In this document: one piece after another, positions 35,082 through 45,045 of the stretch | Numbering within the stretch: position 1 is the stretch's first letter | Layout: each line of letters opens with the position of its first letter | Assembly: GCA_019638575.1 (NCBI GenBank) | Contig: JAHBTN010000019.1 | Coordinates: forward strand, 1-64,000 | DNA length: 64,000 nt | Direction: 5' to 3' | Origin: Ferruginibacter sp. | Lineage (GTDB): Bacteria > Bacteroidota > Bacteroidia > Chitinophagales > Chitinophagaceae | The notes under the pieces: model-generated | The model's database searches: none | What the model saw: the letters and a program-made list of their open reading frames with translations, nothing else | What the model was told of the DNA's origin: nothing | Position numbers and translations under genes: made by a program

Positions 35082-35204
35082 AACCTAAAAATAAAATTTT
35101 TATATGGCTTTTACTTGTTTAAAAACGAAGTTTTGGCGTGCATGTTGTTTTAAATGGGATAAAACTGCCGGGCATATTTCAAATTGAAAGTTTAATTTAG
35201 TAAG

Positions 35205-36302
35205 ATGAAAATACAGGAAATCATCAGTTTTTTAGAATCTGTTGCACCGCCATCATTACAGGAAAGTTATGACAATGCCGGTTTACTTACCGGTAATAGC
35301 AACTGGCAATGTACAGGCATTATTACTACTTTGGATGCCACTGAAGCAGTAGTATTAGAAGCTATTGAAAAAAAATGCAATCTTATTGTAGCACATCACC
35401 CAATTATTTTTGGCGGATTAAGAAAGATTACCGGCAAAAACTATGTAGAACAAACTATAATAACTGCTTTAAAAAATGATATTGCCATTTATGCCATACA
35501 TACTAATCTTGATAATGTTTTACATGGTGTAAATGCTGCCATAGCAGACAAACTGGGTTTGATAAACCGTAAAGTGCTGCTACCAAAAAATGATATGCTT
35601 AAAAAGCTGTTCACTTTTGTGCCGGTAAATAATGCTGAAAAAGTGCGTTCGGCCATTTTTGATGCAGGTGGTGGCCATATCAGCAATTACAGCGAATGCA
35701 GTTTTAATGTAGCCGGGCAGGGTACATTTAAACCGGGCGAAGGAACAAATCCGTTTACAGGTACACAGGGTAAAAGGCATACCGAAGATGAAATTAAAAT
35801 GGAGATGATTTTCCCGGCCTGGAAGGAAGCTGAAGTTATAAAAGCCATGTTGGCCGCACATCCTTACGAAGAAGTGGCATATGATATAATTGCGCTTAAT
35901 AATAAGAACCAACTGGTTGGCAGCGGCTTAACCGGCGATTTAGCCCAGGCCATGAGCGAAATTGAATTTTTAAAGCTGTTGAAAGAAAAATTCAACCTTT
36001 CGGTTATTAAGCACACGCCTTTACAAGACACACAGGTAACCAAAATTGCCCTTTGTGGCGGTGCCGGCAGTTTTTTAATTGGCGCTGCAATAGCCTCAGG
36101 CGCACAGTTTTATATAACGGGAGATATAAAATACCATGAATTTTTTGATGCCAATAACAGGCTGGTTATAGCCGATATTGGCCATTATGAAAGTGAACAG
36201 TACACAATAGACCTGTTATTTGATATTTTGAGCCGGAAATTCCTTAACTTTGCCGTCCTAAAAACAGGGGTAAAAACCAACCCGGTACATTACTTCCTGT
36301 AA
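35205..36302 (+). CDS. Nif3-like dinuclear metal-centre protein (GTP cyclohydrolase I type 2-like)
   Basis: A 365-residue Nif3/YbgI family protein. Metal ligands are visible in VAHHPIIFGG (His64, His65), AIHTNLDNV (His99, Asp103) and the C-terminal DIGHYESEQ. The middle third (about 130-230) is an inserted PII/CutA-like domain, as in the long Gram-positive and Bacteroidota forms. The biochemical function is not settled for the family. The downstream gene, 28 bp away, encodes a coiled-coil zinc-ribbon protein, and this pair is often conserved. Confidence 0.92.
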   Translation: MKIQEIISFLESVAPPSLQESYDNAGLLTGNSNWQCTGIITTLDATEAVVLEAIEKKCNLIVAHHPIIFGGLRKITGKNYVEQTIITALKNDIAIYAIHTNLDNVLHGVNAAIADKLGLINRKVLLPKNDMLKKLFTFVPVNNAEKVRSAIFDAGGGHISNYSECSFNVAGQGTFKPGEGTNPFTGTQGKRHTEDEIKMEMIFPAWKEAEVIKAMLAAHPYEEVAYDIIALNNKNQLVGSGLTGDLAQAMSEIEFLKLLKEKFNLSVIKHTPLQDTQVTKIALCGGAGSFLIGAAIASGAQFYITGDIKYHEFFDANNRLVIADIGHYESEQYTIDLLFDILSRKFLNFAVLKTGVKTNPVHYFL

Positions 36303-36330
36303 TTTTAACTATCAAATTTTAAAAAATAAA

Positions 36331-37086
36331 ATGGCTGCAGTTAAGGAATTCTCTATCGAAGAAAAATTAAGCGCACTGGTACTTTTACAAAAAGTAGATT
36401 GTAAACTGGATGAAATTCAGATACTAAAAGGTGAATTACCAATGGAAGTAAAAGACCTGGAAGATGAAATTGAAGGATTACATGCCAGGCAAACCCGTAT
36501 AGAAGAAGAGATAAACGGTATCCAGGAATTTATAGCGCAAAAGAAAGAAGGAATTAAGGAAGCAGAAGCATTGGTAAAAAAATACGAAAAACAAAGTGAG
36601 AATGTAAAAAACAATCGTGAGTTTGAAGCCATCAACAAGGAAATAGAAATGCAAACTTTGGAAATAAAGCTTTGTGAAAAACATATAAAGGATGCTACTG
36701 AAGAGATAGCTGAAAAAGCAAAGCAACTGGAAACAGCCAAAAAAGCCGTTGCTAACAAAGAGTCTCACCTTGTAGGTAAAAAAGGTGAGTTGGAAAAAAT
36801 TATCAACGAAACCGAAAAAGAAGAAAAGCATTACAATAAAGAAGCTGAAAAAGCAAGGGCACAGGCTGATGACCGCCTTTTAACAAGTTACGACCGTATC
36901 CGTAATAACTACCGTAATGGCCTGGCAGTGGTGGCTGTTGAAAGAGACAGTTGCGGTGGTTGTTTTCATGCTATACCCCCACAAAAACAAAGCGAAATTA
37001 AATTGCGTAAAAAAATTATGGTTTGCGAAAACTGTGGACGTATTTTAGTGGATGCTGATTTAAACGATTCTGTTGTTGTAAAATAA
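36331..37086 (+). CDS. Coiled-coil protein with C-terminal C4 zinc ribbon (DUF164/CdsZ-like)
   Basis: A 251-residue cytoplasmic protein. Residues about 30-180 form a highly charged coiled-coil hairpin (many Glu/Lys heptads). The C-terminus carries a zinc ribbon with SCGGCFHAIPPQ and MVCENCGRIL, two CxxC pairs. It is the second gene after the Nif3-like protein. The family is proposed to bind nucleic acid or partner proteins; no specific role can be read here. Confidence 0.92.
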   Translation: MAAVKEFSIEEKLSALVLLQKVDCKLDEIQILKGELPMEVKDLEDEIEGLHARQTRIEEEINGIQEFIAQKKEGIKEAEALVKKYEKQSENVKNNREFEAINKEIEMQTLEIKLCEKHIKDATEEIAEKAKQLETAKKAVANKESHLVGKKGELEKIINETEKEEKHYNKEAEKARAQADDRLLTSYDRIRNNYRNGLAVVAVERDSCGGCFHAIPPQKQSEIKLRKKIMVCENCGRILVDADLNDSVVVK

Positions 37087-37196
37087 CATCGAGAGATAAA
37101 AAATATATTTGCATACTGCCTTAATAGAAATTTTAAGGCAGTTTTATTTTACCCAATATCATCCTTTTTGGTTCGATGCACAGATAAAAAAGGAAA

Positions 37197-37392
37197 TTTT
37201 ATTTTTCACGTAAAGAAACAAAGTAGGCAAAGAAAATAAGTAACCAATCTTGGATACTTTGATACTTGGCTTCCTTAGCGTCTTTGCGTGAAATAATTTT
37301 ATTTTTCACGCAAAAAATAAAGTGGGAAAGAAAATAAGTAACCAATCTTAAAATCTTTGCAACTTGGCTTCCTTAGCGCCTTTGCGTGAAAT
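37197..37392. repeat. Two tandem ~94-bp repeats with inverted ends
   Basis: Two direct copies, 37201-37294 and 37301-37392, exactly 100 bp apart at their starts. Shared blocks are ATTTTTCACG, AAAGAAAATAAGTAACCAATCTT and CTTGGCTTCCTTAGCG followed by CTTTGCGTGAAAT. Each copy begins TTTCACG and ends CGTGAAA, an inverted terminal pair, so each can form a stem. It is non-coding, lies between the zinc-ribbon gene and tRNA-Ala, and resembles the CTTAGCG...TTTGCGTGAAA intergenic words common in Bacteroidota. The rest of the gap is unremarkable. Confidence 0.8.
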
Positions 37393-37448
37393 CAAATCAT
37401 CAATTATAAAAACTAAAAAGGGCCTATCAATAAATGATAAGCCCTGTG

Positions 37449-37522
<74 letters not shown>

Positions 37523-37571
37523 AAAAGGATTGCAAATATAAATGCGGAAGGCCGTGGCACAAAATGATTTT

Positions 37572-38897
37572 TTAATCGCCCCATATTTCTTCTTTACCAT
37601 CCAGCCATGCTTTAACCAGCCTGGTACTAACAGATTTTGGCCTTTCCAGCGGAAAGCCCAACGCCCTGTCCCAGCAAAGGCTTGCTAACACGCCAAGCGA
37701 ACGGGAAACACCAAACAAAACTGTATAAAATTCGTACTCAACCATTCCGTAATGCACCAGCAAAGCACCGCTATGTGCATCTACATTGGGCCATGGGTTT
37801 TTAATTTTTGCTATTGAACCCAATACCGGTGGCACCGCTTCATATATATTCCATACCGTTTGCACCAATGGGTCATCAGGCATGTGTTTTTTTCCAAATT
37901 CCATCTGAGCCGTAAAGCGTGGGTCAGTTTCTCTTAATACAGCATGGCCATATCCAGGTACCACTTTACCCTGGCTTAAAGTTTTCTTTACATACTCTTC
38001 TATTTGTTCTTTTGTTGGTGCATCATTTCCTATGCTTTCCCTCATTTCGTATATCCACTTAATCACTTCCTGGTTGGCAAGTCCATGTAAAGGACCTGCA
38101 AGGCCGTTCATACCTGCTGCAAAACTCAGGTAAGGATCACTTAATGCAGAGCCAACTAGGTGAACGGTATGTGCCGATACGTTTCCTCCTTCATGATCGG
38201 CATGAATAGTCATGTATAAACGCATCAATTCGTGAAAGCCTTCGTCTTCGTAACCCATCATGTGGGCAAAATTTCCTGCCCAGTCTAACAGTCCATTGGG
38301 TTGTATATGTTCACCACCTTTATATTTACGGCGATAGATATAAGCTGCAATCCGTGGCAGGCGTGCTATCAGGTCCATCGAATCATCAAAAACCGCATCC
38401 CAATATTCGGCCTTGCTCATGCCTTTGGCATAGCGTTTAGAAAAGTTACTTTCGGTTTGCAGCGCCATGATAGCAACCACAAACTGCGTCATAGGATGTG
38501 TGTTGATAGGTAAAGCTTCAATGGTATCAAAAACATGGTTGGGTACGTGGCTGCGGCGTTGCCAGGTACTGCTTAAATGCTGCACTTCATCATCATTTGG
38601 CAAAGAGCCAATCAACATCAGGTAAAATAACCCTTCAGGCAATGGTTCGGTGCCACCGGGTGCTTTGGGTAATTGTTTTCTTAACTCCGGAATTGAATAA
38701 CCACGAAAACGAATACCATCCTGTGCATCTAACAATGATGTTTCTGAAACTAATGCTGTAATACCACGCATACCTGCATATATCTGGCTTAGTGTAACTT
38801 CACCAATCACTTTATTGCCATGTTCTTTAAGCATATCTTTAATGTCGGCTGCAACAATATCTGCCTTTTCCTTAAACCTGTCTTTTACGATACCCAT
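37572..38897 (-). CDS. gltA: Citrate synthase (eukaryote-like)
   Basis: A 441-residue enzyme that condenses oxaloacetate and acetyl-CoA to citrate. Catalytic residues are seen in PLHGLANQE (His), [15 protein letters not shown] (His) and [10 protein letters not shown] (Asp). The N-terminal half ([28 protein letters not shown]) and the absence of the NADH-binding N-terminal domain of E. coli GltA make it closer to the mitochondrial-type enzyme, usual in this phylum. Monocistronic, downstream of tRNA-Ala's 50-bp gap but transcribed towards it. Confidence 0.95.
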   Translation of the reverse strand: MGIVKDRFKEKADIVAADIKDMLKEHGNKVIGEVTLSQIYAGMRGITALVSETSLLDAQDGIRFRGYSIPELRKQLPKAPGGTEPLPEGLFYLMLIGSLPNDDEVQHLSSTWQRRSHVPNHVFDTIEALPINTHPMTQFVVAIMALQTESNFSKRYAKGMSKAEYWDAVFDDSMDLIARLPRIAAYIYRRKYKGGEHIQPNGLLDWAGNFAHMMGYEDEGFHELMRLYMTIHADHEGGNVSAHTVHLVGSALSDPYLSFAAGMNGLAGPLHGLANQEVIKWIYEMRESIGNDAPTKEQIEEYVKKTLSQGKVVPGYGHAVLRETDPRFTAQMEFGKKHMPDDPLVQTVWNIYEAVPPVLGSIAKIKNPWPNVDAHSGALLVHYGMVEYEFYTVLFGVSRSLGVLASLCWDRALGFPLERPKSVSTRLVKAWLDGKEEIWGD

Positions 38898-39080
38898 AGA
38901 ATTTATAATTATGAATTATTGAAATTATCCCTGTAATTTTTTTTCCAAAAGCTGTATTTGCAACGTTGATAGGAACCGCATTACATTGATTTTTGAAAAC
39001 GCTTAAAATTACGATGGATGCAACTTTAAAACAAAAGTTTTAAAAGAAAGTTTATATAAAACACACAAGTTTTTTGATAA

Positions 39081-40175
39081 TTATTTAGGAGCTTTTTTAT
39101 ACAGGTAAAAAGCAAGTAACCCAAAAATGATATTGGGTGTCCAGGCAGCGATGAAGGGTGTAAAATTTCCTTTGGTGGCGAATACAATTGAAAAACGGCT
39201 AAACAGGATATACAACACACTTATGATAACACCAATGGCAAGATGTAAACCACTGCCACCTCTTATTTTACGTGATGCCAGCACAGCGCCTATGATGGTT
39301 AATACAAATACCGAAACGGGGATTGCATCCCGGTTATATCTTTCTACCAATAACATACTCAACATTTCAGAGCCTCGTATCCTTTCCTGTTTTATAAATT
39401 CATCTAACTCCGGGGTGGGCAACTGGTCCTTAAGAAATTCATCTTTACGTAAATCACGAGGTTTAAAATTATAACTGATAAGCATTTCTTTATGCAGGCT
39501 TACCCTTTCAGAAATGCTGTCCAGCCTGCGTTCTACTGCATTGTACAATTTCCATTTGCCGGTAGCGGTATCCCAGCTAAACTGGTTACTGCGTAAATTA
39601 TACAGCAGTTTGTTATTTTTAAAACGCTGTACAAAAATGCCACTGCCTGTTTTTAAGATGGTATCATAGCTGCTTATTCCTACGTACGTGTTTGAATCAG
39701 TTTTAAAATATAGTTTTTGTTTAAAATTACTGTTGTTGCTTTCTGGGGCTGCCGGCCCGTCAATATATTTTGCTTCAAAATTGGCCCATTTTAAATTGGC
39801 TTTAGGCACCAGGTACTGGTATCCGGTCCATAATAAAACAGATAAAAATATACCCCCAACCATATAGGGTAATAAAAACCTTTTAAACGAAACGCCGCTG
39901 CTGAGTATGGCAATAATTTCGGAGCGGCCGGCCATTTTTGATGTAAAAAATATTACCGAAATAAAAACAAAGAGCGGGAACAGCATGGCATCAATACGGG
40001 GTATGAAGCCAACATAATAATCAGTAAAAATCCTGTATGCCGATAAATTTGATCTGGCAAAATCATTGGTTTTTTCACTGATATCGACCACCACAACAAT
40101 AAGTGTAAATAAAATAAGGCAAAAGAAAAAAGTAGTGAGGTATTTTGAAAGTATATAGCGGTCAATTTTTTTCAT
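39081..40175 (-). CDS. LptF/LptG-family permease (YjgP/YjgQ)
   Basis: 364 residues from the ATG at 40175 (MKKIDRYILSKYL); a start six codons upstream is possible but less typical. The N-terminal helix (about 13-32) and three more helices around residues 50-130 precede a periplasmic jellyroll-like domain (about 140-260), then two or three C-terminal helices (AIPVSVFVLTIIGAVLASR, LAIGVIISVLYILFSRF). The IDRYILSKYL start is the family hallmark. With LptB it extracts LPS from the inner membrane. Only one LptF/G gene is here; which of the two it is cannot be said. Confidence 0.92.
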   Translation of the reverse strand: MKKIDRYILSKYLTTFFFCLILFTLIVVVVDISEKTNDFARSNLSAYRIFTDYYVGFIPRIDAMLFPLFVFISVIFFTSKMAGRSEIIAILSSGVSFKRFLLPYMVGGIFLSVLLWTGYQYLVPKANLKWANFEAKYIDGPAAPESNNSNFKQKLYFKTDSNTYVGISSYDTILKTGSGIFVQRFKNNKLLYNLRSNQFSWDTATGKWKLYNAVERRLDSISERVSLHKEMLISYNFKPRDLRKDEFLKDQLPTPELDEFIKQERIRGSEMLSMLLVERYNRDAIPVSVFVLTIIGAVLASRKIRGGSGLHLAIGVIISVLYILFSRFSIVFATKGNFTPFIAAWTPNIIFGLLAFYLYKKAPK

Positions 40176-40256
40176 ACACTTAAGTAGAAGCAAAAGTAAC
40201 TGAATTGATATTGGAAACGAAAAACAGTAGTGAAGATTTTGTGAAGATTGGTTGTG

Positions 40257-41477
40257 TTATTTTATGGCTTGGGCTGCAATCCAGCCTGTTGTCCATGCAT
40301 TTTGAAAATTATATCCTCCTGTAATGCCATCAACATTTATTATTTCTCCTGCAAAAAATAATCCTTTATGTTTTTTACTCTGCATGGTATTATAATCAAT
40401 TTTGTTTAACTGTATGCCTCCGGCTGTTACAAATTCTTCTTTAAAAGTTGTTTTCCCTTTTACTTCATACTCATCTGCACATAAATATTTTACTAATAAA
40501 TTTTGTTCTTTGGCCGGTAAGTCGGCCCAGCGTAATTCATTTTTTATACCGGATTTTGTTATTAAAAATTCCCATAAACGTGCCGGAAGTGCAAATGGAT
40601 TACGGTTTATAATCTTTTGTGAAGCCAGGTTGAAACGAAGTTGCTGGAATTTTTCCCTCAAATTGTTTTCATTAAAGCCGGGGAGCCAGTTAACTGAAAT
40701 TTTAAAGTGATAATTTAACGCTGCCAATTCTTTTGCAGCCCAGGCCGATAGTTTTAAAATAGCAGGGCCGCTCATTCCCCAATGTGTAATCAATAATGGG
40801 CCTTGTTCAAAAATTTTTGTTCCCATAATTTTTACCTGCACATTTTGAGCTACAATACCCATTAAAGAAGTGATTGAATTGCCGGGCATATTAAAAGTGA
40901 ACAAAGAAGGTACAGGTTCCTCAATGTCATGTGTAATATCTTGTAACCATCCATATTGTATTAATTTAGGATAACCACCGCTGGCAACACAAACAAAATC
41001 TGTTTTAATTAATTCTCCGTCTTTACAAATAACAGTCCAGCTATTGTTTTCATTAACCAGATTTTTCACTTCTTTGTTTTTCTTAATCTCAATATGGTAT
41101 TTAACTGCCTCTTTTAACAAACAGTCAATAATGGTTTGCGAACTGTTAGTTACCGGAAACATCCTGCCATCATCTTCAGCTACCAATTTCACACCTCTTT
41201 CTTCAAACCAGGCAATAGTATCGTTCGTAAAAAAATGATGAAAAGCTTTTTTTAAAAACGAACCACCTCTTGGATATTTTTTCACCATATCTGCAATGCT
41301 GTAACAGGCATGGGTTACATTGCACCGGCCACCGCCACTTACTTTTACCTTACTTAATAATTTACCGGTTTTTTCCAGTATAATTACATCTAATGCCGGG
41401 TGTAACCGTGCTGCATTTACGGCACAAAAAAAACCTGCAGCCCCGCCTCCTATAACAACTAACCTTTTTCTATGCAT
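40257..41477 (-). CDS. FAD-dependent oxidoreductase, HI0933/BaiN family
   Basis: A 406-residue flavoprotein. The N-terminal dinucleotide motif is VVIGGGAAGFFCAVNAA (10-15 GGGAAG), then VSGGGRCNVTHACY, a family signature, and the C-terminal TAGGIQLNKID and GLFFAGEIINVDGITGGYNFQNAW, which bind FAD. It is a full-length HI0933-like oxidoreductase; substrates of this family are poorly defined. Alone on its strand, upstream of the divergent YiiX-like gene. Confidence 0.92.
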   Translation of the reverse strand: MHRKRLVVIGGGAAGFFCAVNAARLHPALDVIILEKTGKLLSKVKVSGGGRCNVTHACYSIADMVKKYPRGGSFLKKAFHHFFTNDTIAWFEERGVKLVAEDDGRMFPVTNSSQTIIDCLLKEAVKYHIEIKKNKEVKNLVNENNSWTVICKDGELIKTDFVCVASGGYPKLIQYGWLQDITHDIEEPVPSLFTFNMPGNSITSLMGIVAQNVQVKIMGTKIFEQGPLLITHWGMSGPAILKLSAWAAKELAALNYHFKISVNWLPGFNENNLREKFQQLRFNLASQKIINRNPFALPARLWEFLITKSGIKNELRWADLPAKEQNLLVKYLCADEYEVKGKTTFKEEFVTAGGIQLNKIDYNTMQSKKHKGLFFAGEIINVDGITGGYNFQNAWTTGWIAAQAIK

Positions 41478-41535
41478 TTCCTTTATTTCGTAACTTCAAA
41501 AATAAGCTAAATACTCACTGCTTAAGATTTATCGC

Positions 41536-42126
41536 ATGGCACAACCCATTACAAAAAAATCGCTAAAGGAAATACCACATTACCGTTACGAAAAAATAAG
41601 AGATTATTTAAAAACAGGCCAACTAATCTTTTGCAGTGGCAGTTACCTTTTTTCGGGTATTATTCAAAAACTTACAAGAAGCACCTGGAGCCATGTAGCC
41701 GTAATTTATAAAGATGAATCGTTGGGCAGAGTATTGGTTTTAGAAGCAGAACCAAGATATGGTATCCGTTTAATCCCTTTATCAAAATATTTACATGATT
41801 ATAAAGGAACCAAGCGACCCTATAAAGGACAAATTGTAATTGCTAACTTAAATATCCCTTTAAAAAAAGAAGATTTAGATTCTGGAATTAGTTTTGGATT
41901 GGATGAACTTACCAGGCCTTATGATAATTACGAAATTGTAAGAATTATGATGAGGATTTTATTTCATGTAACAAAAAGAGAAAAAAACCGGGCATATATA
42001 TGCAGCGAACTGGTAAGAGATATTTTTGTAAAGGCCGGTATTATTTTCCGGTACCAGGATACTTATATTAGCCCAGATAATATCTGGAACGACAGCAGGG
42101 TTGAAATGAAATTCAGGATACTTTAA
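41536..42126 (+). CDS. YiiX/YaeF-like permuted papain-fold amidase
   Basis: A 196-residue protein of the permuted NlpC/P60 superfamily. The order is reversed relative to classical NlpC/P60: the catalytic histidine comes first (STWSHVAVIY, His53), the catalytic cysteine later (RAYICSELVRD, Cys156), with a strand motif TGQLIFCSGS at the N-terminus. No signal peptide is present, so a cytoplasmic role is likely. Substrate unknown (peptide or lipid amide). Its stop codon directly abuts the stop of the convergent map gene. Confidence 0.88.
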   Translation: MAQPITKKSLKEIPHYRYEKIRDYLKTGQLIFCSGSYLFSGIIQKLTRSTWSHVAVIYKDESLGRVLVLEAEPRYGIRLIPLSKYLHDYKGTKRPYKGQIVIANLNIPLKKEDLDSGISFGLDELTRPYDNYEIVRIMMRILFHVTKREKNRAYICSELVRDIFVKAGIIFRYQDTYISPDNIWNDSRVEMKFRIL

Positions 42127-42927
42127 TCAATAATCGGAACAAAGGTTTGTATTGGCTTTTTCTGCAGCTTCAATTGCTGTAAAAGACGATAAAATATCTG
42201 CTTTGCCTTTTTGAATACAAACATCATGTTCATAATGGGCCGATGGTTTACCATCTGCTGTACGAATGGTCCATCCATCCTTATCATAAAAAATATCTTT
42301 TGTGCCCATGTTTATCATGGGTTCTATAGCAATGGTCATATTTTCTTTAAGCTTAGCGCCTGTTCCTCTTTTTCCAAAATTAGGCACTTGTGGTTCTTCA
42401 TGAAGGCTTCGGCCAAGGCCATGCCCTACCAAATCCCTTACAACGCCATAACCGTGTTTTTTTTCGGTATGCTCCTGTATGGCAAAAGCAATATCGCCAA
42501 TACGGTTGCCATGAACTGCTTTTTCAATTCCTTTGTATAAAGATTCTTTAGTAATTCTTAGTAATTGTTTTATTTCATCGCTTATTTCGCCAACAGCAAA
42601 TGTATATGCACTATCACCATGAAAACCATTTTTAAAAACACCCACATCAACCGATACCACATCGCCGCTTTTTAATTCGTTGTTGGTAGGAAACCCATGT
42701 ACCACGGCATCGTTTACTGATATGCAACAGGTATATGGAAAACCATGATATCCTTTAAAAGATGCTGTTGCCTTATTATCCATTATAAATTCTTCAGCAA
42801 TCTTATCAAGCTGCATGGTGGTAATGCCCGGCTTAATGGCAGCAGCTACCAGGGCAAGTGTATCGCTTACCAGTAAACTGCTTTCCCTCATCAGTTCTAT
42901 TTCTGCCTTGCTTTTATAATGTATCAT
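42127..42927 (-). CDS. map: Methionine aminopeptidase type I
   Basis: A 266-residue metalloprotease that removes the initiator methionine. Metal ligands: Asp94 (VDVGVFKNG), Asp105 (GDSAYTF), the His in VGHGLGRSLHEEP, and Glu residues in IAIEPMI and YEHDVCI; substrate His77 lies in VVHGFPT. In many bacteria map follows secY, as it does here, but a terminator between the two argues for separate transcription. It ends flush against the YiiX-like gene. Confidence 0.96.
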   Translation of the reverse strand: MIHYKSKAEIELMRESSLLVSDTLALVAAAIKPGITTMQLDKIAEEFIMDNKATASFKGYHGFPYTCCISVNDAVVHGFPTNNELKSGDVVSVDVGVFKNGFHGDSAYTFAVGEISDEIKQLLRITKESLYKGIEKAVHGNRIGDIAFAIQEHTEKKHGYGVVRDLVGHGLGRSLHEEPQVPNFGKRGTGAKLKENMTIAIEPMINMGTKDIFYDKDGWTIRTADGKPSAHYEHDVCIQKGKADILSSFTAIEAAEKANTNLCSDY

Positions 42928-42970
42928 AAGATTGTTGTATCAACTTAGAACAAAGGTTGTGATTTTTTTA

Positions 42971-43000
42971 TAAAACAAACCCCGACATTTTCAGTCGGGG
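42971..43000 (-). terminator. Terminator at the end of the ribosomal-secY operon
   Basis: CCCCGAC (42980-42986), loop ATTTTCA, GTCGGGG (42994-43000). On the minus strand the stem is followed by TTTGTTTTAT, so it stops transcription coming from secY before map. Confidence 0.82.
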
Positions 43001-43044
43001 CTTTGTGTAATATTTAATTATGACCCGGCCGGGTGCTTTGTTTA

Positions 43045-44379
43045 TTAATAACCTGCAGATACTCCCTGCCTGCCCTGTATCCTTCCACTGCTCATTAATC
43101 CGTCGTACTGGCGCATTAATAATTGTGTTTCCACTTGTTGCAAAGTATCTAAAATTACAGCCACATTAATCAATAAAGAGGTACCGCCAAAAAAGGTTGC
43201 AAAACCTTGTTGCATACCAAATAATATTTGAATGATACCTGGCAATATACCAACAAATGCAAGTAACAAGGCGCCGGGCAATGTTATCCTATCCATGATA
43301 GTACCAATATAATCTGCAGTTGGCTGGCCTGGTTTTACGCCCGGTATAAATCCATTGTTACGTTTTAATTCATCTGCCATTTGCTTTGGATTAAATATCA
43401 AAGCAGTGTAGAGGAATGTAAAAGCAATAACCGCAACCGAATAAACTATCATGTAACCAAGGTTAGTATGGTCGGTGAAATATTTTGTCCACGAAGCGGT
43501 GCCACCAAATGAAAATAATGTAGGTAAAAATAAAATTGCTTGTGCAAAGATGATTGGCATTACACCGGAAGCATTCACTTTTAATGGCAGAAAGTTTCGG
43601 GCACCACCAAATTGACGATTGCCTACAATTTGTTTTGCATAGTTTACAGGCACTTTACGGGTACCTTGTACCAAAAGTACAACTCCAAGTATAACAGCAA
43701 CCAAAAGCAAAATCTCAATTAAAATTATCAGTATTCCACCTGCACCTCTTGTTATCCTTGCTGCCCACTCCTGTCCAAATGATTGTGGTAAACGGGCAAG
43801 GATACCAATCATGATGATGATGGATGTACCGTTACCTAAACCTTTATCTGTTATTTTTTCGCCAAGCCACATTACGAATAATGTACCTACCGTAAGAATA
43901 ATAACTGTAGAAGCCCAAAAATATGCACTAAATGCAGGAATGATAGCCTCTGCATTACCGGGGCTTTTAAGATAACCGATGTAGGCTGCTGCCTGGAAAG
44001 CAGTAACGATAACAGTAAGATATCTTGTCCATTGGTTTATTTTCTTTCTTCCGCTTTCGCCTTCTTTTTGAATTTTTGCCATTTGCGGAACAAGGATGGT
44101 CATCAACTGCATAAAAATTGATGCAGAGATATAAGGCATGATACCCAAAGCAAAAATAGACGCTTTTGAAAAGGCGCCACCAACAAAGGTATCTAATAAA
44201 CCAAGCATGCCCGATTTAGAACTATCGGCAAGACTTGATAATTTATTTGGATCGATACCCGGCAAAACAATAAATGAACCTAAGCGATAAATAAAAATCA
44301 AAATCAACGAATAAGTGATTTTATTACGCAGTTCTTCTATGCTCCAGATATTCTTAAGTGTTGTAATGAATTTCTTCAC
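43045..44379 (-). CDS. secY: Preprotein translocase subunit SecY
   Basis: A 444-residue protein with ten membrane helices that forms the protein-conducting channel. Landmarks are LNIWSIEELRNKI-like start (KNIWSIEELRNK), the plug/helix region GMLGLLDTFVGGAF, and NNGFIPGVKPGQPT in the cytoplasmic loop that contacts the ribosome. The start codon is GTG; the reading frame begins at the conserved MKKFITTLKNIW. It is the last gene of the S10-spc operon here; adk and the alpha-operon genes do not follow. Confidence 0.97.
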   Translation of the reverse strand: MKKFITTLKNIWSIEELRNKITYSLILIFIYRLGSFIVLPGIDPNKLSSLADSSKSGMLGLLDTFVGGAFSKASIFALGIMPYISASIFMQLMTILVPQMAKIQKEGESGRKKINQWTRYLTVIVTAFQAAAYIGYLKSPGNAEAIIPAFSAYFWASTVIILTVGTLFVMWLGEKITDKGLGNGTSIIIMIGILARLPQSFGQEWAARITRGAGGILIILIEILLLVAVILGVVLLVQGTRKVPVNYAKQIVGNRQFGGARNFLPLKVNASGVMPIIFAQAILFLPTLFSFGGTASWTKYFTDHTNLGYMIVYSVAVIAFTFLYTALIFNPKQMADELKRNNGFIPGVKPGQPTADYIGTIMDRITLPGALLLAFVGILPGIIQILFGMQQGFATFFGGTSLLINVAVILDTLQQVETQLLMRQYDGLMSSGRIQGRQGVSAGY

Positions 44380-44452
44380 AGAATGTAAACGATTTAAATG
44401 TTTTGTGCCAAATTACAGCGTTGTTATATGTAGTTGGCAAATATCGGTGAAA

Positions 44453-44902
44453 TTATTTTATTATCTCGATAGATCCGCCTGCAGCTTCAATAGCAGCTTT
44501 TGCTTTTTCACTGGCAGCATTCACTTTAAAAGAATATTTTCCTTTTACTTCACCATTGCCTAACAGTTTTACGCTATCAAACTGGCTTATTAAGCCATTG
44601 ATATATAAATTTTGCAGGCTAAATTCAGTAATGTTGTATTTATCAGCCAGCATATCAATCTGGCCTAAATTAAATACTTTAAACTCTATACGGTTATTGT
44701 TTTTAAACCCACGTTTTGGTAAACGGCGTTGTATTGGCATTTGCCCGCCCTCGTGTGCTTTCTTGCTTTTGTAACCGGTACGGCTTTGGCCACCTTTATT
44801 ACCTTTGGTAGATGTACCACCTTTACCACTTGCCTCACCACGGCCAATTCTTTTTTCTTTGTGTGTAGAACCTATTGCAGGTTTTAATGTGTGTAGTTTC
44901 AT
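44453..44902 (-). CDS. rplO: 50S ribosomal protein L15
   Basis: 149 residues. The Gly/Lys-rich N-terminal tail with GRGEASGKGGTSTKG threads into 23S rRNA, as is typical, and the C-terminal globular domain ends with AAIEAAGGSIEIIK. Complete. It lies 73 bp before secY and is separated from rpmD by a 142-bp gap, the second longest in the operon, filled with repeats. Confidence 0.97.
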   Translation of the reverse strand: MKLHTLKPAIGSTHKEKRIGRGEASGKGGTSTKGNKGGQSRTGYKSKKAHEGGQMPIQRRLPKRGFKNNNRIEFKVFNLGQIDMLADKYNITEFSLQNLYINGLISQFDSVKLLGNGEVKGKYSFKVNAASEKAKAAIEAAGGSIEIIK

Positions 44903-44947
44903 TTTTTTTGATTTTGTACTTACGGGGAATCGCCCCTCGCTTGTCTT

Positions 44948-45045
44948 AATTATGAGTTATGAGTTATGAGCAAAATGTTTAAATTCATCATCCAACATTC
45001 ATCATTCAACATCTAACATTCAAAATTCAACATTCAACATTCAAT
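44948..45045. repeat. TTATGAG and ATTCAACATTCA repeats between rpmD and rplO
   Basis: Three TTATGAG words (44949 onward) are followed by about seven degenerate CAACATTCA/ATTCAACATT words. The family matches the repeats at 1-87, with the TATGAGT part in the opposite orientation (ATAACTCATAA there). Non-coding. It accounts for most of the 142-bp rpmD-rplO gap. Confidence 0.65.

Noticed and set aside
37197-37392. The two regular 94-bp copies as a CRISPR array
   Set aside because: Only two copies, the whole unit (not just short repeats) is conserved, there are no unique spacers of constant length and no cas genes.
44948-45045. Short ATTCAACATTCA words as a CRISPR or coding repeat
   Set aside because: Words are degenerate, overlapping, of irregular spacing and low complexity; no spacer structure or reading frame.
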